64,000 nucleotides of DNA from Pseudomonas sp. K2I15. Lineage in GTDB: Bacteria > Pseudomonadota > Gammaproteobacteria > Pseudomonadales > Pseudomonadaceae. Shown here in pieces: positions 1 through 12,120 of the stretch. Every line of letters begins with the position of its first letter. Positions within the stretch are counted from its first letter, which is position 1. Made by a program: the position numbers and the translations under genes. The DNA lies in contig NZ_NIXO01000019.1 of NCBI RefSeq assembly GCF_002204795.1, positions 1 to 64,000 on the forward strand, read 5' to 3'. The notes under the pieces are model-generated. The model saw only the letters and a list, made by a program, of their open reading frames with translations. It ran no database searches and was not told the origin of the DNA.

Positions 1-66
1 GCGGTGTGCCAGTCACCGGATGCACTGGCTGACACACCGCCTTCGCGAGCAAGCCCGCTCCCACAG
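1..66. repeat. REP element (class A), right half of a REP pair
   Basis: Positions 41-66 carry the arm that reads on the other strand as GTGGGAGCGGGCTTGCTCGC. The preceding bases (1-40) match the inner part and right half of the element at 1191-1295, including the shared 'gctgacacaccgc'-like stretch. The left arm lies outside the window. It precedes the dctPQM operon, which is thus flanked by the same REP class on both sides of dctP. Confidence 0.75.
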
Positions 67-122
67 TTGATCTATGTCGTTTGCCAGAACGGCGTTCGTC
101 CACGCCGAACGCAGGTATCTAA

Positions 123-1178
<1,056 letters not shown>

Positions 1179-1190
1179 CGCAGATCTAAT

Positions 1191-1295
1191 GTGGGAGCGG
1201 GCTTGCTCGCGAATGCGGTCTTTCAGTTGATGCATTCGGTGACTGACACACCGCATTCGCGAGCCAGTCGAATCGTCGCACCGCCGCTCCCACAG
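1191..1295. repeat. REP pair (class A) between dctP and dctQ
   Basis: The left arm GTGGGAGCGGGCTTGCTCGC starts at 1191 and an inverted arm ends in GCTCCCACAG at 1295. The right arm is interrupted by roughly 15-19 extra bases (1265-1283) compared with the arm at 41-66. Sitting inside an operon, the hairpin could stabilise the dctP message relative to dctQM, as known for intra-operon REPs; that role is inference. Confidence 0.8.
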
Positions 1296-1345
1296 TTTGA
1301 TCCGGTTTCCACCCCGACATCATTCCCGCTTCGCGAGGTTTTGCC

Positions 1346-1978
1346 ATGCAAACGCTAAGGCGCGTCTGGGAGCACCTGGAGGAAGGCTTTATCGCCATCC
1401 TGCTGGCCGCCATGACCCTGGTGACTTTTGTCTACGTCATGCTCAACAACATTTACACCCTGTTCTTTTCCCTCGCCGATAAATGGGCGTGGAGCAGCGG
1501 TTTTTTCAACGCCCTGGGTGACCACACCATGGGCTGGGCCCAGGACATGACCTGGAGCGTGGCGCTGACCAAGGCCATGTTCGGCTGGCTGATTTTCTTC
1601 GGTATCTCCTACGGCGTGCGCACCGCCGGCCACCTCGGCGTGGATGCCCTGGTCAAGCTGACACCGCGACCCGTCCAGCGCCTGCTGGGGATGCTTGCTT
1701 GCCTGTGCTGCCTGGCCTACGCCGGGTTGTTTGTGGTCGCCAGCTACAAGTGGGTGAGTGCGGTGATGACCGCCCACATCGGCGCTGAAGACCTCGACAA
1801 GTTCGGCATCGACGTGGGCGACATCGTGATGATCGTGCCCATCGGTTTTGGCCTGGTGTTCATCCGCTATCTGGAAATTTTCTACCGCATCTTCACCCAC
1901 CGCCAAACCGGGCTGGGCCTGGCCGACGAAGCCGGTGAAGCCAGCAAGTTGGCCGGCAGCCATGAGGAGCGTCACTGA
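1346..1978 (+). CDS. dctQ: TRAP transporter small permease, DctQ family
   Basis: Small integral-membrane subunit of the TRAP transporter. The 210-residue protein has about four hydrophobic segments: 'FIAILLAAMTLVTFVYVML' near residues 14-32, 'AMFGWLIFFGISYGVR' near 75-90, 'LLGMLACLCCLAYAGLFVV' near 110-130 and 'IVMIVPIGFGLVFIRYLEIFY' near 160-180. It is longer than many DctQ proteins because of a loop around residues 40-70. The stop overlaps the dctM start (TGATG at 1976-1980), so the two are translationally coupled, as is usual for TRAP permeases. The substrate is unknown. Confidence 0.92.
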   Translation: MQTLRRVWEHLEEGFIAILLAAMTLVTFVYVMLNNIYTLFFSLADKWAWSSGFFNALGDHTMGWAQDMTWSVALTKAMFGWLIFFGISYGVRTAGHLGVDALVKLTPRPVQRLLGMLACLCCLAYAGLFVVASYKWVSAVMTAHIGAEDLDKFGIDVGDIVMIVPIGFGLVFIRYLEIFYRIFTHRQTGLGLADEAGEASKLAGSHEERH

Positions 1979-3258
1979 TGGCCGTTCTGTGTCTGTTTTT
2001 GCTGCTGTTCGTGTTTATGTTCCTGGGTGTGCCCATCGCGATCGCGCTGGGCTTGTCGGGCGCCGTATCGATCCTGATGTTCAGCCCGGACTCGGTGAGT
2101 TCGCTGGCGATCAAGCTGTTTGAAACCTCGGACGCCTACACCTTCCTGGCGATTCCGTTCTTCCTGTTGTCGGGTGCGTTCATGACCACCGGCGGCGTGG
2201 CGCAACGGCTGATCGACTTCGCCAACGCCTGCGTCGGCCACATCCGTGGCGGCCTTGCGATTGCGGCGGTGCTGGCGTGCATGCTGTTTGCCGCGCTGTC
2301 GGGCTCATCGCCTGCGACGGTGGCCGCGGTGGGTTCGATTGCGGTAGCGGGCATGGTGCGTTCGGGCTATCCGAAGGAATTCGGTGCCGGGATCATCTGC
2401 AACGCCGGTACCCTGGGCATCCTGATTCCGCCGTCGATCGTGATGGTGGTGTACTCGGCGGCCACCGAAACTTCGGTGGGCAAGCTGTTTATGGCCGGGG
2501 TGATTCCGGGCCTGCTGCTGGGCCTGATGCTGATGGTCGCGATCTACATCGTCGCGCGCATCAAGAAGCTGCCGGCCCAGCCACGGGCGACCTTCCGCGA
2601 GTGGCTGACCTGCGCCCGCCGGGCGTTCTGGGGCTTGCTGCTGTTGGTGATCATCCTGGGTGGCATTTACAGCGGTATGTTCACCCCGACGGAAGCGGCG
2701 GCGGTGGCGGCGGTGTATTCGGCGTTTGTCGCGCTGTTCGTCTACAAGGACATGAAGATCAAGGACTGCCCCAAGGTCCTGCTGGAGTCGGGGCGCCTGG
2801 CGATCATGCTGATGTTTATCATCGCCAACGCCATGCTCTTCGCCCACGTGCTGACGACTGAGCAGATCCCGCAGGAAATCACGGCCTGGGTGATCTCCGA
2901 AGGCCTGACGCCGATTGGCTTCTTGATTATGGTCAACGTGGTGTTGCTGGTGGCGGGCAGCTTTATGGAGCCGTCGGCGATCGTGCTGATTTTGGCGCCG
3001 ATCTTCTTCCCGATCGCGATGAAGCTGGGGATCGACCCGATTCACCTGGGGATCGTGATGGTGGTCAACATGGAGATTGGCCTGGTGCATCCACCGGTGG
3101 GGTTGAACCTGTTTGTGACATCGGCGGTGACCGGGCTGACACTGGGGCAAACCATCCGCGCGGCGCTGCCGTGGCTGATGATCTTGCTGGTGTTCCTGAT
3201 CATGGTCACCTACCTGCCGTTTATCTCGCTGGCCTTGCCGCACTGGCTGGGGATGTAA
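1978..3258 (+). CDS. dctM: TRAP transporter large permease, DctM family
   Basis: Large membrane subunit that carries out Na+- or H+-coupled transport of the organic acid delivered by DctP. The 426-residue length is standard for the family. It has repeated hydrophobic helices and the typical conserved glycine-rich loops, for example 'AALSGSSPATVAAVGSI' near residue 108 and 'GTLGILIPPSIVMVVYS' near residue 142, with a matching loop near 'MEIGLVHPPVGLNLF' toward the C-terminus. It begins within the dctQ stop codon and is followed by a REP pair at 3273. Confidence 0.95.
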   Translation: MAVLCLFLLLFVFMFLGVPIAIALGLSGAVSILMFSPDSVSSLAIKLFETSDAYTFLAIPFFLLSGAFMTTGGVAQRLIDFANACVGHIRGGLAIAAVLACMLFAALSGSSPATVAAVGSIAVAGMVRSGYPKEFGAGIICNAGTLGILIPPSIVMVVYSAATETSVGKLFMAGVIPGLLLGLMLMVAIYIVARIKKLPAQPRATFREWLTCARRAFWGLLLLVIILGGIYSGMFTPTEAAAVAAVYSAFVALFVYKDMKIKDCPKVLLESGRLAIMLMFIIANAMLFAHVLTTEQIPQEITAWVISEGLTPIGFLIMVNVVLLVAGSFMEPSAIVLILAPIFFPIAMKLGIDPIHLGIVMVVNMEIGLVHPPVGLNLFVTSAVTGLTLGQTIRAALPWLMILLVFLIMVTYLPFISLALPHWLGM

Positions 3259-3272
3259 GCACCTATGGCGTT

Positions 3273-3374
3273 CTGTAGGAGCGAGCTTGCTCGCGATGGT
3301 CGTCAACGATGACGCGTGCATTCTGGATGAACGCGTTGCCTGACGATTTTTCGCGAGCAAGCTTGCTCCTACAG
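3273..3374. repeat. REP pair (class B)
   Basis: The left arm CTGTAGGAGCGAGCTTGCTC starts at 3273 and the inverted right arm GCGAGCAAGCTTGCTCCTAC ends at 3374, with about 60 bases between. It separates the convergent dctM and ampC genes. The arms can pair into one long hairpin, so it may also act as a 3'-end stabiliser. Confidence 0.85.
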
Positions 3375-3382
3375 GGGAGACG

Positions 3383-5540
<2,158 letters not shown>

Positions 5541-5542
<2 letters not shown>

Positions 5543-5559
5543 GCGTTCCCACGCTCTTT
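5541..5559 (+). terminator. Short hairpin after ampR
   Basis: GAGCGT (5541-5546), loop TCCC, ACGCTC (5551-5556), then TTT. The stem is only six base pairs and the T tract is short, so termination is likely to be partial. The stem overlaps the ampR stop codon. Confidence 0.5.
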
Positions 5560-5589
5560 CACAAGGTTAATAAAGATCTATGAAACAAA

Positions 5590-6828
5590 ATGAAACATTT
5601 GCGGCGGGCTAACCTCTACCGTACCCCGATGGCGAGTGCCTCTATGAAAACTCCGCGTCCCTCTTCGCGAATGCCCCACCTCACGCAACTGCGTAACCTG
5701 AAGATGGCGCGCTCCGCCCACGCTTATGTGCGGGGCAGTACGGTTCAGTTTTATGAGTGGCTGCACAGCCAGCGCGGCCGGCGCTTGCCCCATGGGCCGG
5801 CGATCTGGATCTGCGGCGACTGCCATGCCGGCAACCTTGGGCCCACCGGCGACACCAAGGGCCGGATCGACATGCATATCCGTGACCTCGACCAGGCGGT
5901 GATCGGCAACCCGACCCACGACCTGGTGCGCCTGGCGCTGTCCCTGGCCACCGCTGCCCGGGGCTCGGATTTGCCGGGGGTGACCACCGCCCGCATGCTT
6001 GAGGAGATGATGGTGGGCTACGCGCAGGCGTTTAAGGACAAGCCCGACGAGGCGCCGCCGCGCCCGTCCCAGGTCAAGGCCGGGATGCGCAGCTCCGTGG
6101 AGCGCACCTGGAAGAATCTGGCCCGTGAACGTATTGAAAGCACCCGGCCGACGATTCCGTTGGGCAAGCATTTCTGGTCGTTGTCGCGGGCGGAAAAGTC
6201 AGCGCTTGAGACGTTGTGCGCTTCGGATGAAATCCACCGGTTGGTCACTTCGCTTAAGGGCCGGCCCAACGATGCCGAGGTTGAGCTGCTGGACTCGGCG
6301 TACTGGGTCAAGGGTTGCAGCTCCCTTGGGTTGTTGCGTTATGCGGTGCTGTTGGGGGTAGGGGACAAGTCTGATCAGGAATACTGCCTGATCGATATCA
6401 AGGAAGCGGTGGGCGCAGCGGCGCCGCGTGCTGCCCGGGCGAAGATGCCTCGGGACAATGGCCGGCGGGTGGTGGAGGGTGCGCGGCACCTGTCACCGGC
6501 GTTGGGGGAGCGGATGCTGGCGACGCGGTTTTTGGATCACGGGTTTTTCATCCGCGAGTTGTTGCCCCAAGACATGAAGCTGGAACTCGATGAGCTGAGT
6601 GAGATTGATGCGATGCACGCGGCCGGGTATCTGGCGCGGGTGGTCGGGGTGGCCCATGCGCGGCAGATGGATCGGGACACGCGCAGGCACTGGATGGCGG
6701 TGTTGCAGGAGAACCGGTCGAAGCAGCTGGATGCGCCTTCGTGGTTGTGGACCAGTGTGGTGCAGTTGGTGGGGAGTCATGAGCAGGGGTATTTGAACCA
6801 CTGCCGGCGGTATGCGCTGGAACACTGA
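5590..6828 (+). CDS. DUF2252 family protein
   Basis: Soluble protein of the DUF2252 family, whose biochemical role is not established; the fold is thought to resemble aminoglycoside phosphotransferase-type kinases. The 412-residue frame has the characteristic blocks 'RGSTVQFYEWLH', 'IWICGDCHAGNLGP', 'IRDLDQAVIGNPTHDLVRLALSL' and a C-terminal 'GYLARVVGVAHARQMD'. The CGDCHxxN and DxDQ elements resemble the catalytic HxxN and DxD of small-molecule kinases. The start is uncertain: ATGs at 5590, 5629 and 5644 are in frame, and 5644 is best placed behind a weak GGCGAG. It stands alone between ampR and a REP palindrome. Confidence 0.88.
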   Translation: MKHLRRANLYRTPMASASMKTPRPSSRMPHLTQLRNLKMARSAHAYVRGSTVQFYEWLHSQRGRRLPHGPAIWICGDCHAGNLGPTGDTKGRIDMHIRDLDQAVIGNPTHDLVRLALSLATAARGSDLPGVTTARMLEEMMVGYAQAFKDKPDEAPPRPSQVKAGMRSSVERTWKNLARERIESTRPTIPLGKHFWSLSRAEKSALETLCASDEIHRLVTSLKGRPNDAEVELLDSAYWVKGCSSLGLLRYAVLLGVGDKSDQEYCLIDIKEAVGAAAPRAARAKMPRDNGRRVVEGARHLSPALGERMLATRFLDHGFFIRELLPQDMKLELDELSEIDAMHAAGYLARVVGVAHARQMDRDTRRHWMAVLQENRSKQLDAPSWLWTSVVQLVGSHEQGYLNHCRRYALEH

Positions 6829-6837
6829 TGAAAATCC

Positions 6838-6871
6838 CACTGTAGGAGCGAGCAAGCTCGCTCCTACAGTG
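6838..6871. repeat. Single perfect REP palindrome (class B)
   Basis: Arms of 16 bp, CACTGTAGGAGCGAGC (6838-6853) and its exact complement at 6856-6871, are separated by AA. It is a singlet with a two-base loop rather than two spaced REPs, and lies between the convergent DUF2252 and dienelactone hydrolase genes. Confidence 0.85.
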
Positions 6872-6880
6872 AACCTGTCG

Positions 6881-7768
6881 TTAGACCAGGTATTTGCGGA
6901 ACCACCCCAAGGTCCGCTCCCACGCCAGATTCGCCGCCGCCTCGTCATACCTCGGCGTCGAATCATTGTGGAAACCATGGTTGGCGCCCTTGTAAATAAA
7001 CGCCTCATACGTCGTACCGGCTGCCTTCAATGCCTTCTCATACGCTGGCCAGCCTTCATTGATCCGCGTGTCCAGCTCACCGTAATGCAGCATGATCGGC
7101 GCCTTGATCCGCGGCACATCCTTGGCCTCAGGCTGGCGGCCATAAAACGACACCGCCGCACCCAACTCCGGATACGCCACCGCCGCCGCATTGGTCACGC
7201 CGCCGCCATAACAGAAGCCGGTAATCCCCACCTTGCCGGTGCTGGCGTCGTGGTGCATCAGCCATTCGATGGCGGCAAAAAAGTCATTCATCAGCTTCTC
7301 AGGGTCGACTTTCTGCTGCAGCTCCACGCCTTTCTCATCGTTGCCGGGGTAGCCGCCCACCGAGGTCAAGCCATCCGGCGCCAGGGCAATAAACCCGGCC
7401 TTGGCCAGCCGACGCGCAACGTCTTCGATATAGGGGTTAAGCCCACGGTTCTCGTGCACCACCACCACCGCCGGCACCTTGCCGGTGGACTTGGCCGGAC
7501 GTACCAGGTAGCCACGCACTGTGCCGTTGCCCTTGGGTGACGGGTAGGTGATGTAGTCGGCGACGATCTGCGGGTCGGTGAATTTCACCTGTTCGGCCAG
7601 GGCATAGTTGGGGCTCAGGGCGGCGAGCAGGGCCGACGCCGTCAGCCCGCCAAAGGTGAACAGCGCCGCGCGGTCGAGAAATTCCCGGCGGTTGATCTTG
7701 CCGTGGGCGTAGCCGTCGTAAAGCTCCAGCAGTTCAGGGGCGAAGTCTTTGGCGGTCAGGCGAGTCAT
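6881..7768 (-). CDS. Dienelactone hydrolase family protein, probably exported
   Basis: Alpha/beta hydrolase of the dienelactone hydrolase family. The natural substrate here is unknown. The 295-residue protein has the cysteine nucleophile in GFCYGGG (about residue 190), an acid in '[10 protein letters not shown]' and a histidine in '[10 protein letters not shown]'. The N-terminal ~60 residues form an extension with '[16 protein letters not shown]' followed by a hydrophobic stretch and 'AEQ'. This resembles a Tat-type signal preceded by a conserved leader, as in other DLH proteins annotated YghX-like. It is followed downstream by a REP palindrome. The thioesterase gene starting at 8307 reads the same way, with a 44-bp gap. 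Confidence 0.9.
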   Translation of the reverse strand: MTRLTAKDFAPELLELYDGYAHGKINRREFLDRAALFTFGGLTASALLAALSPNYALAEQVKFTDPQIVADYITYPSPKGNGTVRGYLVRPAKSTGKVPAVVVVHENRGLNPYIEDVARRLAKAGFIALAPDGLTSVGGYPGNDEKGVELQQKVDPEKLMNDFFAAIEWLMHHDASTGKVGITGFCYGGGVTNAAAVAYPELGAAVSFYGRQPEAKDVPRIKAPIMLHYGELDTRINEGWPAYEKALKAAGTTYEAFIYKGANHGFHNDSTPRYDEAAANLAWERTLGWFRKYLV

Positions 7769-7812
7769 CGGTGGCGTCCTCGATTAGCGGTGGGACTGAA
7801 TGTAGACCAGTA

Positions 7813-8307
7813 TCAGGCTTCCCGGCCATGGGCAGCGGCGGCCAATTGCCCGGTGTCGACCCGCACGAACACCGAATCGCCGATTGCCGTCAGCACGCCA
7901 TCGGCGTACACCTCGCACACCACGCGGTTTTTGCGCCCAACCTCACCCTCGACTTTCGCACGCAGGGTCAGCGGCACGCCCATCGGTGTGGGCTTGATAA
8001 ATTTGATCCCCAGGTTGCCGGTCACGCAGTCGATGCGTGGCAAGCTGCCGGGTTCGCGTTGTTCGGCCCGGTAGTGGTAGGCCATCGCGGTCCAGTTCGA
8101 GTGGCAGTCCACCAGCATCGCGATCAACCCGCCGTAGACCAGGTCTGGCCAGCCGCAGTATTGGGCGTCGGGCTGGTGCTCGGCGATCACGTGGATGCCG
8201 TCTGCGTCCCAGCGGCTCTTGATGTGCAGCCCGTGGGGGTTGCTGCTGCCGCAGCCGTAACAGACGCCTTCGGGGGCGGTGGTGTCTTGCAGGGAAAGCG
8301 CGGGCAT
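7813..8307 (-). CDS. Hotdog-fold thioesterase, PaaI-like
   Basis: Probable acyl-CoA thioesterase. The 164-residue length and the 'GGLIAMLVDCHSNWTAMA' helix with preceding 'QYCGWPDLVYGG' are typical of PaaI-type hotdog proteins. 'LGIKFIKPTPMGVPLTLRAKV' is the standard strand pair after it. The N-terminus has 'GVCYGCGSSNPHGLHI', the cysteine-containing motif seen in a subset of this family that resembles a small metal-binding knuckle. It lies upstream of the dienelactone hydrolase gene on the same strand and may be co-transcribed. Confidence 0.88.
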   Translation of the reverse strand: MPALSLQDTTAPEGVCYGCGSSNPHGLHIKSRWDADGIHVIAEHQPDAQYCGWPDLVYGGLIAMLVDCHSNWTAMAYHYRAEQREPGSLPRIDCVTGNLGIKFIKPTPMGVPLTLRAKVEGEVGRKNRVVCEVYADGVLTAIGDSVFVRVDTGQLAAAAHGREA

Positions 8308-8426
8308 CGTGGCTCCTTGTTGTTTGAGTTCCGTCGGGGCACGAGCCTAATGCCAGGCGCGTGAATAAATCCAGCACCTAAGCTGTTACTACTGCACAGC
8401 GTGTTTTATTCCCAGTTGAGAATCCC

Positions 8427-8981
8427 ATGAAACGTCGATTGCTAGCGGCCTTCCTTACCCTCGGCACCCTGTCCAGCGCGTCTGCCGTGGAGTACACCGA
8501 CGTCAACCCGGCGGCCAGCACCATCAGCTTCACCTATGACCAGATGGGCCAGCAGGTGTACGGCACGTTTGGTACGTATTCGGCGACCCTGAGTTTCGAT
8601 ACACAAAACCCTGCCGCCGCCAGCACCGTGCTGACCATCCAGCTACCCAGCATCAATGCCGGCAGCGACGACGCCAACACCGAGCTGCCCAAGCCCGGCT
8701 GGTTCGATATGACGACCTACCCGGTGGGCACCTTTACCTCCACCCACATCACCGACCTGGGCGGCAACCGTTACCTGTTCAGCGGCAACCTGACCCTCAA
8801 GGGCCAGACCAAGCCGGTGGAGGTCAAGGTGGCCCTCAAGGAGCAGAGCGGCATTGGCGTGTTCGACGGCGAGTTGGTGCTCAAGCGCGACGACTTCAAG
8901 ATCGGCGCGGGCGAGTGGGCGGACAGCGTGGTGTCCAATGCAATCACTATCAAGTTCAAGATGGTTGCGCCTGAGCGCTAG
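8427..8981 (+). CDS. YceI family periplasmic lipid-binding-like protein
   Basis: YceI-domain protein, a lipocalin-like beta barrel that binds long-chain isoprenoids or amphiphiles in characterised relatives. The 184 residues begin with a clear signal peptide (cleavage after SASA, about residue 20). Typical YceI strands follow: 'AASTISFTYDQMG', 'ELPKPGWFDMTTYPVGTFTS', 'YLFSGNLTLKGQTKPVEVKV' and 'DDFKIGAGEWAD'. The 3' end overlaps the convergent EamA gene by four bases (8978-8981). Confidence 0.93.
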   Translation: MKRRLLAAFLTLGTLSSASAVEYTDVNPAASTISFTYDQMGQQVYGTFGTYSATLSFDTQNPAAASTVLTIQLPSINAGSDDANTELPKPGWFDMTTYPVGTFTSTHITDLGGNRYLFSGNLTLKGQTKPVEVKVALKEQSGIGVFDGELVLKRDDFKIGAGEWADSVVSNAITIKFKMVAPER

Positions 8982-9868
8982 CGGGCAAACTTCTTCGCCC
9001 CGGCCACACACGCAATCACTGCGACAGTCACCACCAGCATGCCCAGGCTCACCTGTTCATGCAGCAGCGTCGCCGCCAGCGCCAGGCCGAAGAACGGTTG
9101 CAGCAACTGCAACTGCCCGACGGCGGCGATGCCGCCTTGGGCCAGCCCGCGATACCAGAACACAAACCCGATCAGCATGCTGAACAGCGACACATAGGCC
9201 AGGCTCAGCCAGGCCGGCAGGCTGATGCCTGTGAGCGACGGCGGGGCGAGGATCGCAACCAGTGGCGCGACGATCGGCAGCGAGATCACCAGCGCCCAGC
9301 AGATCACCTGCCAGCCGCCCAGGGTGCGCGAGAGTTTGGCGCCTTCGGCATAACCCAGGCCGCACACCAGTATCGCCAGCAACATCAGCACATCCCCAGC
9401 CGGCGCGGCGCTCAGGCCTTGGGAAACGGCGTAGCCCACTACCAGCAGGCTGCCCAGAATCGAAAACAGCCAGAACACCGGCTTGGGCCGCTCGCCGCCG
9501 CGTACCACGCCGAATACCGCGGTGGCCAACGGCAACAGGCCGACAAACACGATGGAGTGGGCGCTGGTGACGTACTGCAAGGCCAATGCCGTGAGCAGCG
9601 GGAAGCCGATCACCACGCCCAGTGCGACGATTGCCAAGGGCAGAAACTGGCTGCGGGCCGGGCGCTTTTCCTTGAACAGCCACAGCAGGCACAGGCCGAG
9701 CAGCGCCGCGATGGTAGCGCGGGCCATCGTCAGGAATACCGGATCAAATTCCAGCACCGCCAGGCGCGTGGCGGGCAGCGAGCCGCTGAAGATCACCACG
9801 CCGATAAAACCATTGATCCAGCCGCCGGCGTTGTGTGCCTGGGTGTTGAGGTGGGTGGTGCGTTCCAT
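8978..9868 (-). CDS. EamA/DMT family transporter
   Basis: Inner-membrane permease of the drug/metabolite transporter superfamily, with two EamA repeats of five helices each in 296 residues. Repeat one begins 'GFIGVVIFSGSLPATRLAVLEFDPVFLTMARATIAALLGL' and repeat two carries 'PAWLSLAYVSLFSMLIGFVFWYRGLAQGGIAAVGQLQLLQPFFGLALAATLLHEQ', the standard family signature. The substrate is likely a metabolite or amino acid for export. It is divergent from a MocR regulator, which commonly controls its neighbouring EamA or LysE gene. Confidence 0.93.
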   Translation of the reverse strand: MERTTHLNTQAHNAGGWINGFIGVVIFSGSLPATRLAVLEFDPVFLTMARATIAALLGLCLLWLFKEKRPARSQFLPLAIVALGVVIGFPLLTALALQYVTSAHSIVFVGLLPLATAVFGVVRGGERPKPVFWLFSILGSLLVVGYAVSQGLSAAPAGDVLMLLAILVCGLGYAEGAKLSRTLGGWQVICWALVISLPIVAPLVAILAPPSLTGISLPAWLSLAYVSLFSMLIGFVFWYRGLAQGGIAAVGQLQLLQPFFGLALAATLLHEQVSLGMLVVTVAVIACVAGAKKFAR

Positions 9869-9926
9869 GGGCTTGGGGCTCGATAAGGATAAGTTGCGTC
9901 TCGCGCATCCTATGATTCACCATTGA

Positions 9927-9944
9927 GACAATCAAAAAATTGTC
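9927..9944. promoter_or_regulatory. Inverted repeat directly before the mocR start
   Basis: GACAAT (9927-9932), six-base A-rich spacer, ATTGTC (9939-9944), touching the ATG at 9945. The arms are perfect. The position, between the divergent EamA and MocR genes, suits a shared operator for the MocR protein; MocR/GntR sites of this size are usual. The binding claim is inference. Confidence 0.5.
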
Positions 9945-11288
9945 ATGGATACATCGTCTATGCCGCGCGCTCGCTATAAGACATTGGTTGATACCTTCGC
10001 CCGGGATATCCGCTCGGGCACGCTGGCGGCAGGTACGCGCTTGCCGACGCACCGCCAGTTGGCCGCGAGCCACGGCCTGGCGCTGGTCACGGCCAGCCGG
10101 GTGTACACCGAGCTTGAGGCCATGGGCCTGGTTAGCGGTGAAACCGGGCGCGGGACCTTTGTGCGGGAAATCGCATTGTCGCCGGGGCAGGGCGTCGGCC
10201 AGATCGCCGTGGCGGCGGGCATGATCGACCTCAACTTCAACTACCCGTCGTTGCCGGGCCAGACTGATTTGTTGCGCACGGCCTTGCGTCAGTTGGCGCT
10301 GTCCGGCGACCTGGCTTCACTGCTGCGCTATCAACCCCACGCTGGCCGCCTGCATGAGCGGGCGGCGGTGGCGCGGCATCTGGCGAGCCGTGGGCTGACG
10401 GTGCAAGCCGAGCAGGTGCTGATCGTCAGCGGAGCCCAGCATGGGCTTGCGGTGACCATGATGTCGCTGCTCTTGCCCGGCGATGTGGTGGCGGTGGATG
10501 CGCTGACCTATTCCGGGTTCAAGGTGTTGGCCGAGACGCTGCATCTTGAAATTGTCGCGATCCCGGTGACCGCGACGGGGCCGTACCTGGCGTTCCTCGA
10601 AAAGCTCTGCGCCCGGCGCCTAGTACGCGCCGTGTACAGCATGCCGACCTTGCATAACCCGTTGGGCTGGGTGATGGGCATGGAGCAGCGCGAGCACTTG
10701 GTTTCGATTGCCCGCCAGCATGACCTGATCCTGATCGAGGATGCCGCCTACGCATTTCTGGCAGAGGACCCGCCGCCACCGTTGGCCGAGCTGGCGCCCG
10801 AACGCACGGTGTATGTGTCGGGGCTGTCCAAGAGCGTCGCCACCGGCCTGCGGGTCGGTTTCGTAGCCGCTCCCCGGCAGTGGATGGCCGCGCTGGAGCG
10901 TACGGTCATGGCCACCACCTGGAACACACCGGGCGTGATGACTGCCGTCGCTGTCGCATGGATCGACGACGGCACGGTGCTGCAACTGGAAGCGCAAAAG
11001 CGCGAGGACGCCCGGGCGCGCCAGGCGGTGGCCGATGAGGTGTTGGCGGGGCTCACTGTAATCCGCCATCTGTCTTCGTATTTTCTGTGGCTGCCCTTGC
11101 CGGAAGACGCCCGCGCCGACCAGATCACCATGGCGCTCGCGCGGGAAAATATCTCGGTGTCCACCGCCGAGCCGTTTGCCGTCTCGGCCCACGTGCCCCA
11201 TGCAATACGCGTGGCGCTGGGGTCGGTGGAGCGAGAGGTGTTGCGCAGCGCACTGATGAACGTGCGCTGGGCGGTGCAAGCGTACTAG
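9945..11288 (+). CDS. MocR-type regulator: GntR DNA-binding plus aminotransferase-like domain
   Basis: PLP-binding transcription factor of the MocR/PdxR family. Residues about 10-75 are a GntR winged helix ('AGTRLPTHRQLAASHGLALVTASRVYTELEAMGLV'). Residues about 95-447 are a fold-type I aminotransferase-like domain, with the PLP lysine in 'VYVSGLSKSVATGLRVGFV' and the upstream 'ILIEDAAYAFLAED'. No ribosome-binding site precedes the ATG at 9945 and an operator-like repeat abuts it, so the second ATG at 9960 is a real alternative start. The likely target is the divergent EamA exporter, with autoregulation. Confidence 0.92.
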   Translation: MDTSSMPRARYKTLVDTFARDIRSGTLAAGTRLPTHRQLAASHGLALVTASRVYTELEAMGLVSGETGRGTFVREIALSPGQGVGQIAVAAGMIDLNFNYPSLPGQTDLLRTALRQLALSGDLASLLRYQPHAGRLHERAAVARHLASRGLTVQAEQVLIVSGAQHGLAVTMMSLLLPGDVVAVDALTYSGFKVLAETLHLEIVAIPVTATGPYLAFLEKLCARRLVRAVYSMPTLHNPLGWVMGMEQREHLVSIARQHDLILIEDAAYAFLAEDPPPPLAELAPERTVYVSGLSKSVATGLRVGFVAAPRQWMAALERTVMATTWNTPGVMTAVAVAWIDDGTVLQLEAQKREDARARQAVADEVLAGLTVIRHLSSYFLWLPLPEDARADQITMALARENISVSTAEPFAVSAHVPHAIRVALGSVEREVLRSALMNVRWAVQAY

Positions 11289-11926
11289 GCCGTTTGCCGA
11301 CGCATCGTCAGCAGCAGCGTGCCGAACACGATAAAGGTAGAACCCACCACCCGGTCCACCCACTTGGAAAATGTTGGCCGCGCAAGCAAACCCTTGGCCT
11401 GTGAGGCGAGCAGGGCGTACAGGGTCAGTGATAAGGCCGACAGTGCCATGAAAATCAGGGTCAGCACCATGAACTGCGGGAGCAATGCGGTGTGCTGGTT
11501 AATGAACTGCGGGAACAGTGCGGTGAAAAACAACACCGCCTTGGGGTTGGTGACGGCAGTCAGGAACGCCAGTTTGTAGAGCTTCCAGGGGGATGGGCTG
11601 TTGACGCGAACCGGTGACCGGGCGTTGGCGGCCAGCAGCGGGTTTTTCTTGAACAGGCTTTTGGCGCCCAGATAAAACAGGTAGCCGGCGCCGAGGAGTT
11701 TTACCCCGTTGAAGACCCACTCGGAACTGACAATCAACGCACCCAGCCCCAGCATCGCCGCGGCGGATACGCAAAACACGCCACTGACGTTACCCAGCGA
11801 AGACCAGAGCGTGGAGCGTGCGCCATAGGCCAGGCTGTTGTTCAGTGCCATCAGGATGGCCGGGCCCGGGCTGGCGATGGCAATGGCGGCCACGAGGGTG
11901 TAGGCGAGTAGCGAGTGAAAGTCCAT
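11285..11926 (-). CDS. LysE family amino-acid exporter
   Basis: Inner-membrane exporter of the LysE/RhtB superfamily, 213 residues with about six helices. The family signature 'AIASPGPAILMALNNSLAYGARSTLWSSLGN' lies near the N-terminus and 'FLTAVTNPKAVLFFTALFPQFI' mid-protein. The frame extends upstream to 12088, but that part runs through a REP pair; the ATG at 11926 gives a normal LysE N-terminus. The 3' end overlaps the mocR stop by four bases. It is one of three LysE-family genes in the window (with 25090 and 42423). Confidence 0.92.
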   Translation of the reverse strand: MDFHSLLAYTLVAAIAIASPGPAILMALNNSLAYGARSTLWSSLGNVSGVFCVSAAAMLGLGALIVSSEWVFNGVKLLGAGYLFYLGAKSLFKKNPLLAANARSPVRVNSPSPWKLYKLAFLTAVTNPKAVLFFTALFPQFINQHTALLPQFMVLTLIFMALSALSLTLYALLASQAKGLLARPTFSKWVDRVVGSTFIVFGTLLLTMRRQTA

Positions 11927-11988
11927 GTTCGGGCTCGGCGTTTGGTTGATGCGCGATCCTACCCCTTTTTGAGTGTGGCCCGGGAGCC

Positions 11989-12085
11989 CCTGTGGCGAGG
12001 GAGCTTGCTCCCGCTGGAGTGCGCAGCGCTCCCAGGGTTTTGGGGCCGCTACGCAGCCCAGCGGGAGCAAGCTCCCTCGCCACAG
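11989..12085. repeat. REP pair (class C)
   Basis: The left arm CCTGTGGCGAGGGAGCTTGC starts at 11989. The inverted arm GCAAGCTCCCTCGCCACAG ends at 12085. Inner partially palindromic segments ('gtgcgcagcgctccc' and 'gctacgcagcccagcggg') are shared with the other class C copies at 21604, 44847 and 57975. Confidence 0.85.
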
Positions 12086-12120
12086 CAAGCTCCCTGTTCA
12101 CAGGAAAGCATCGCCTGCTA

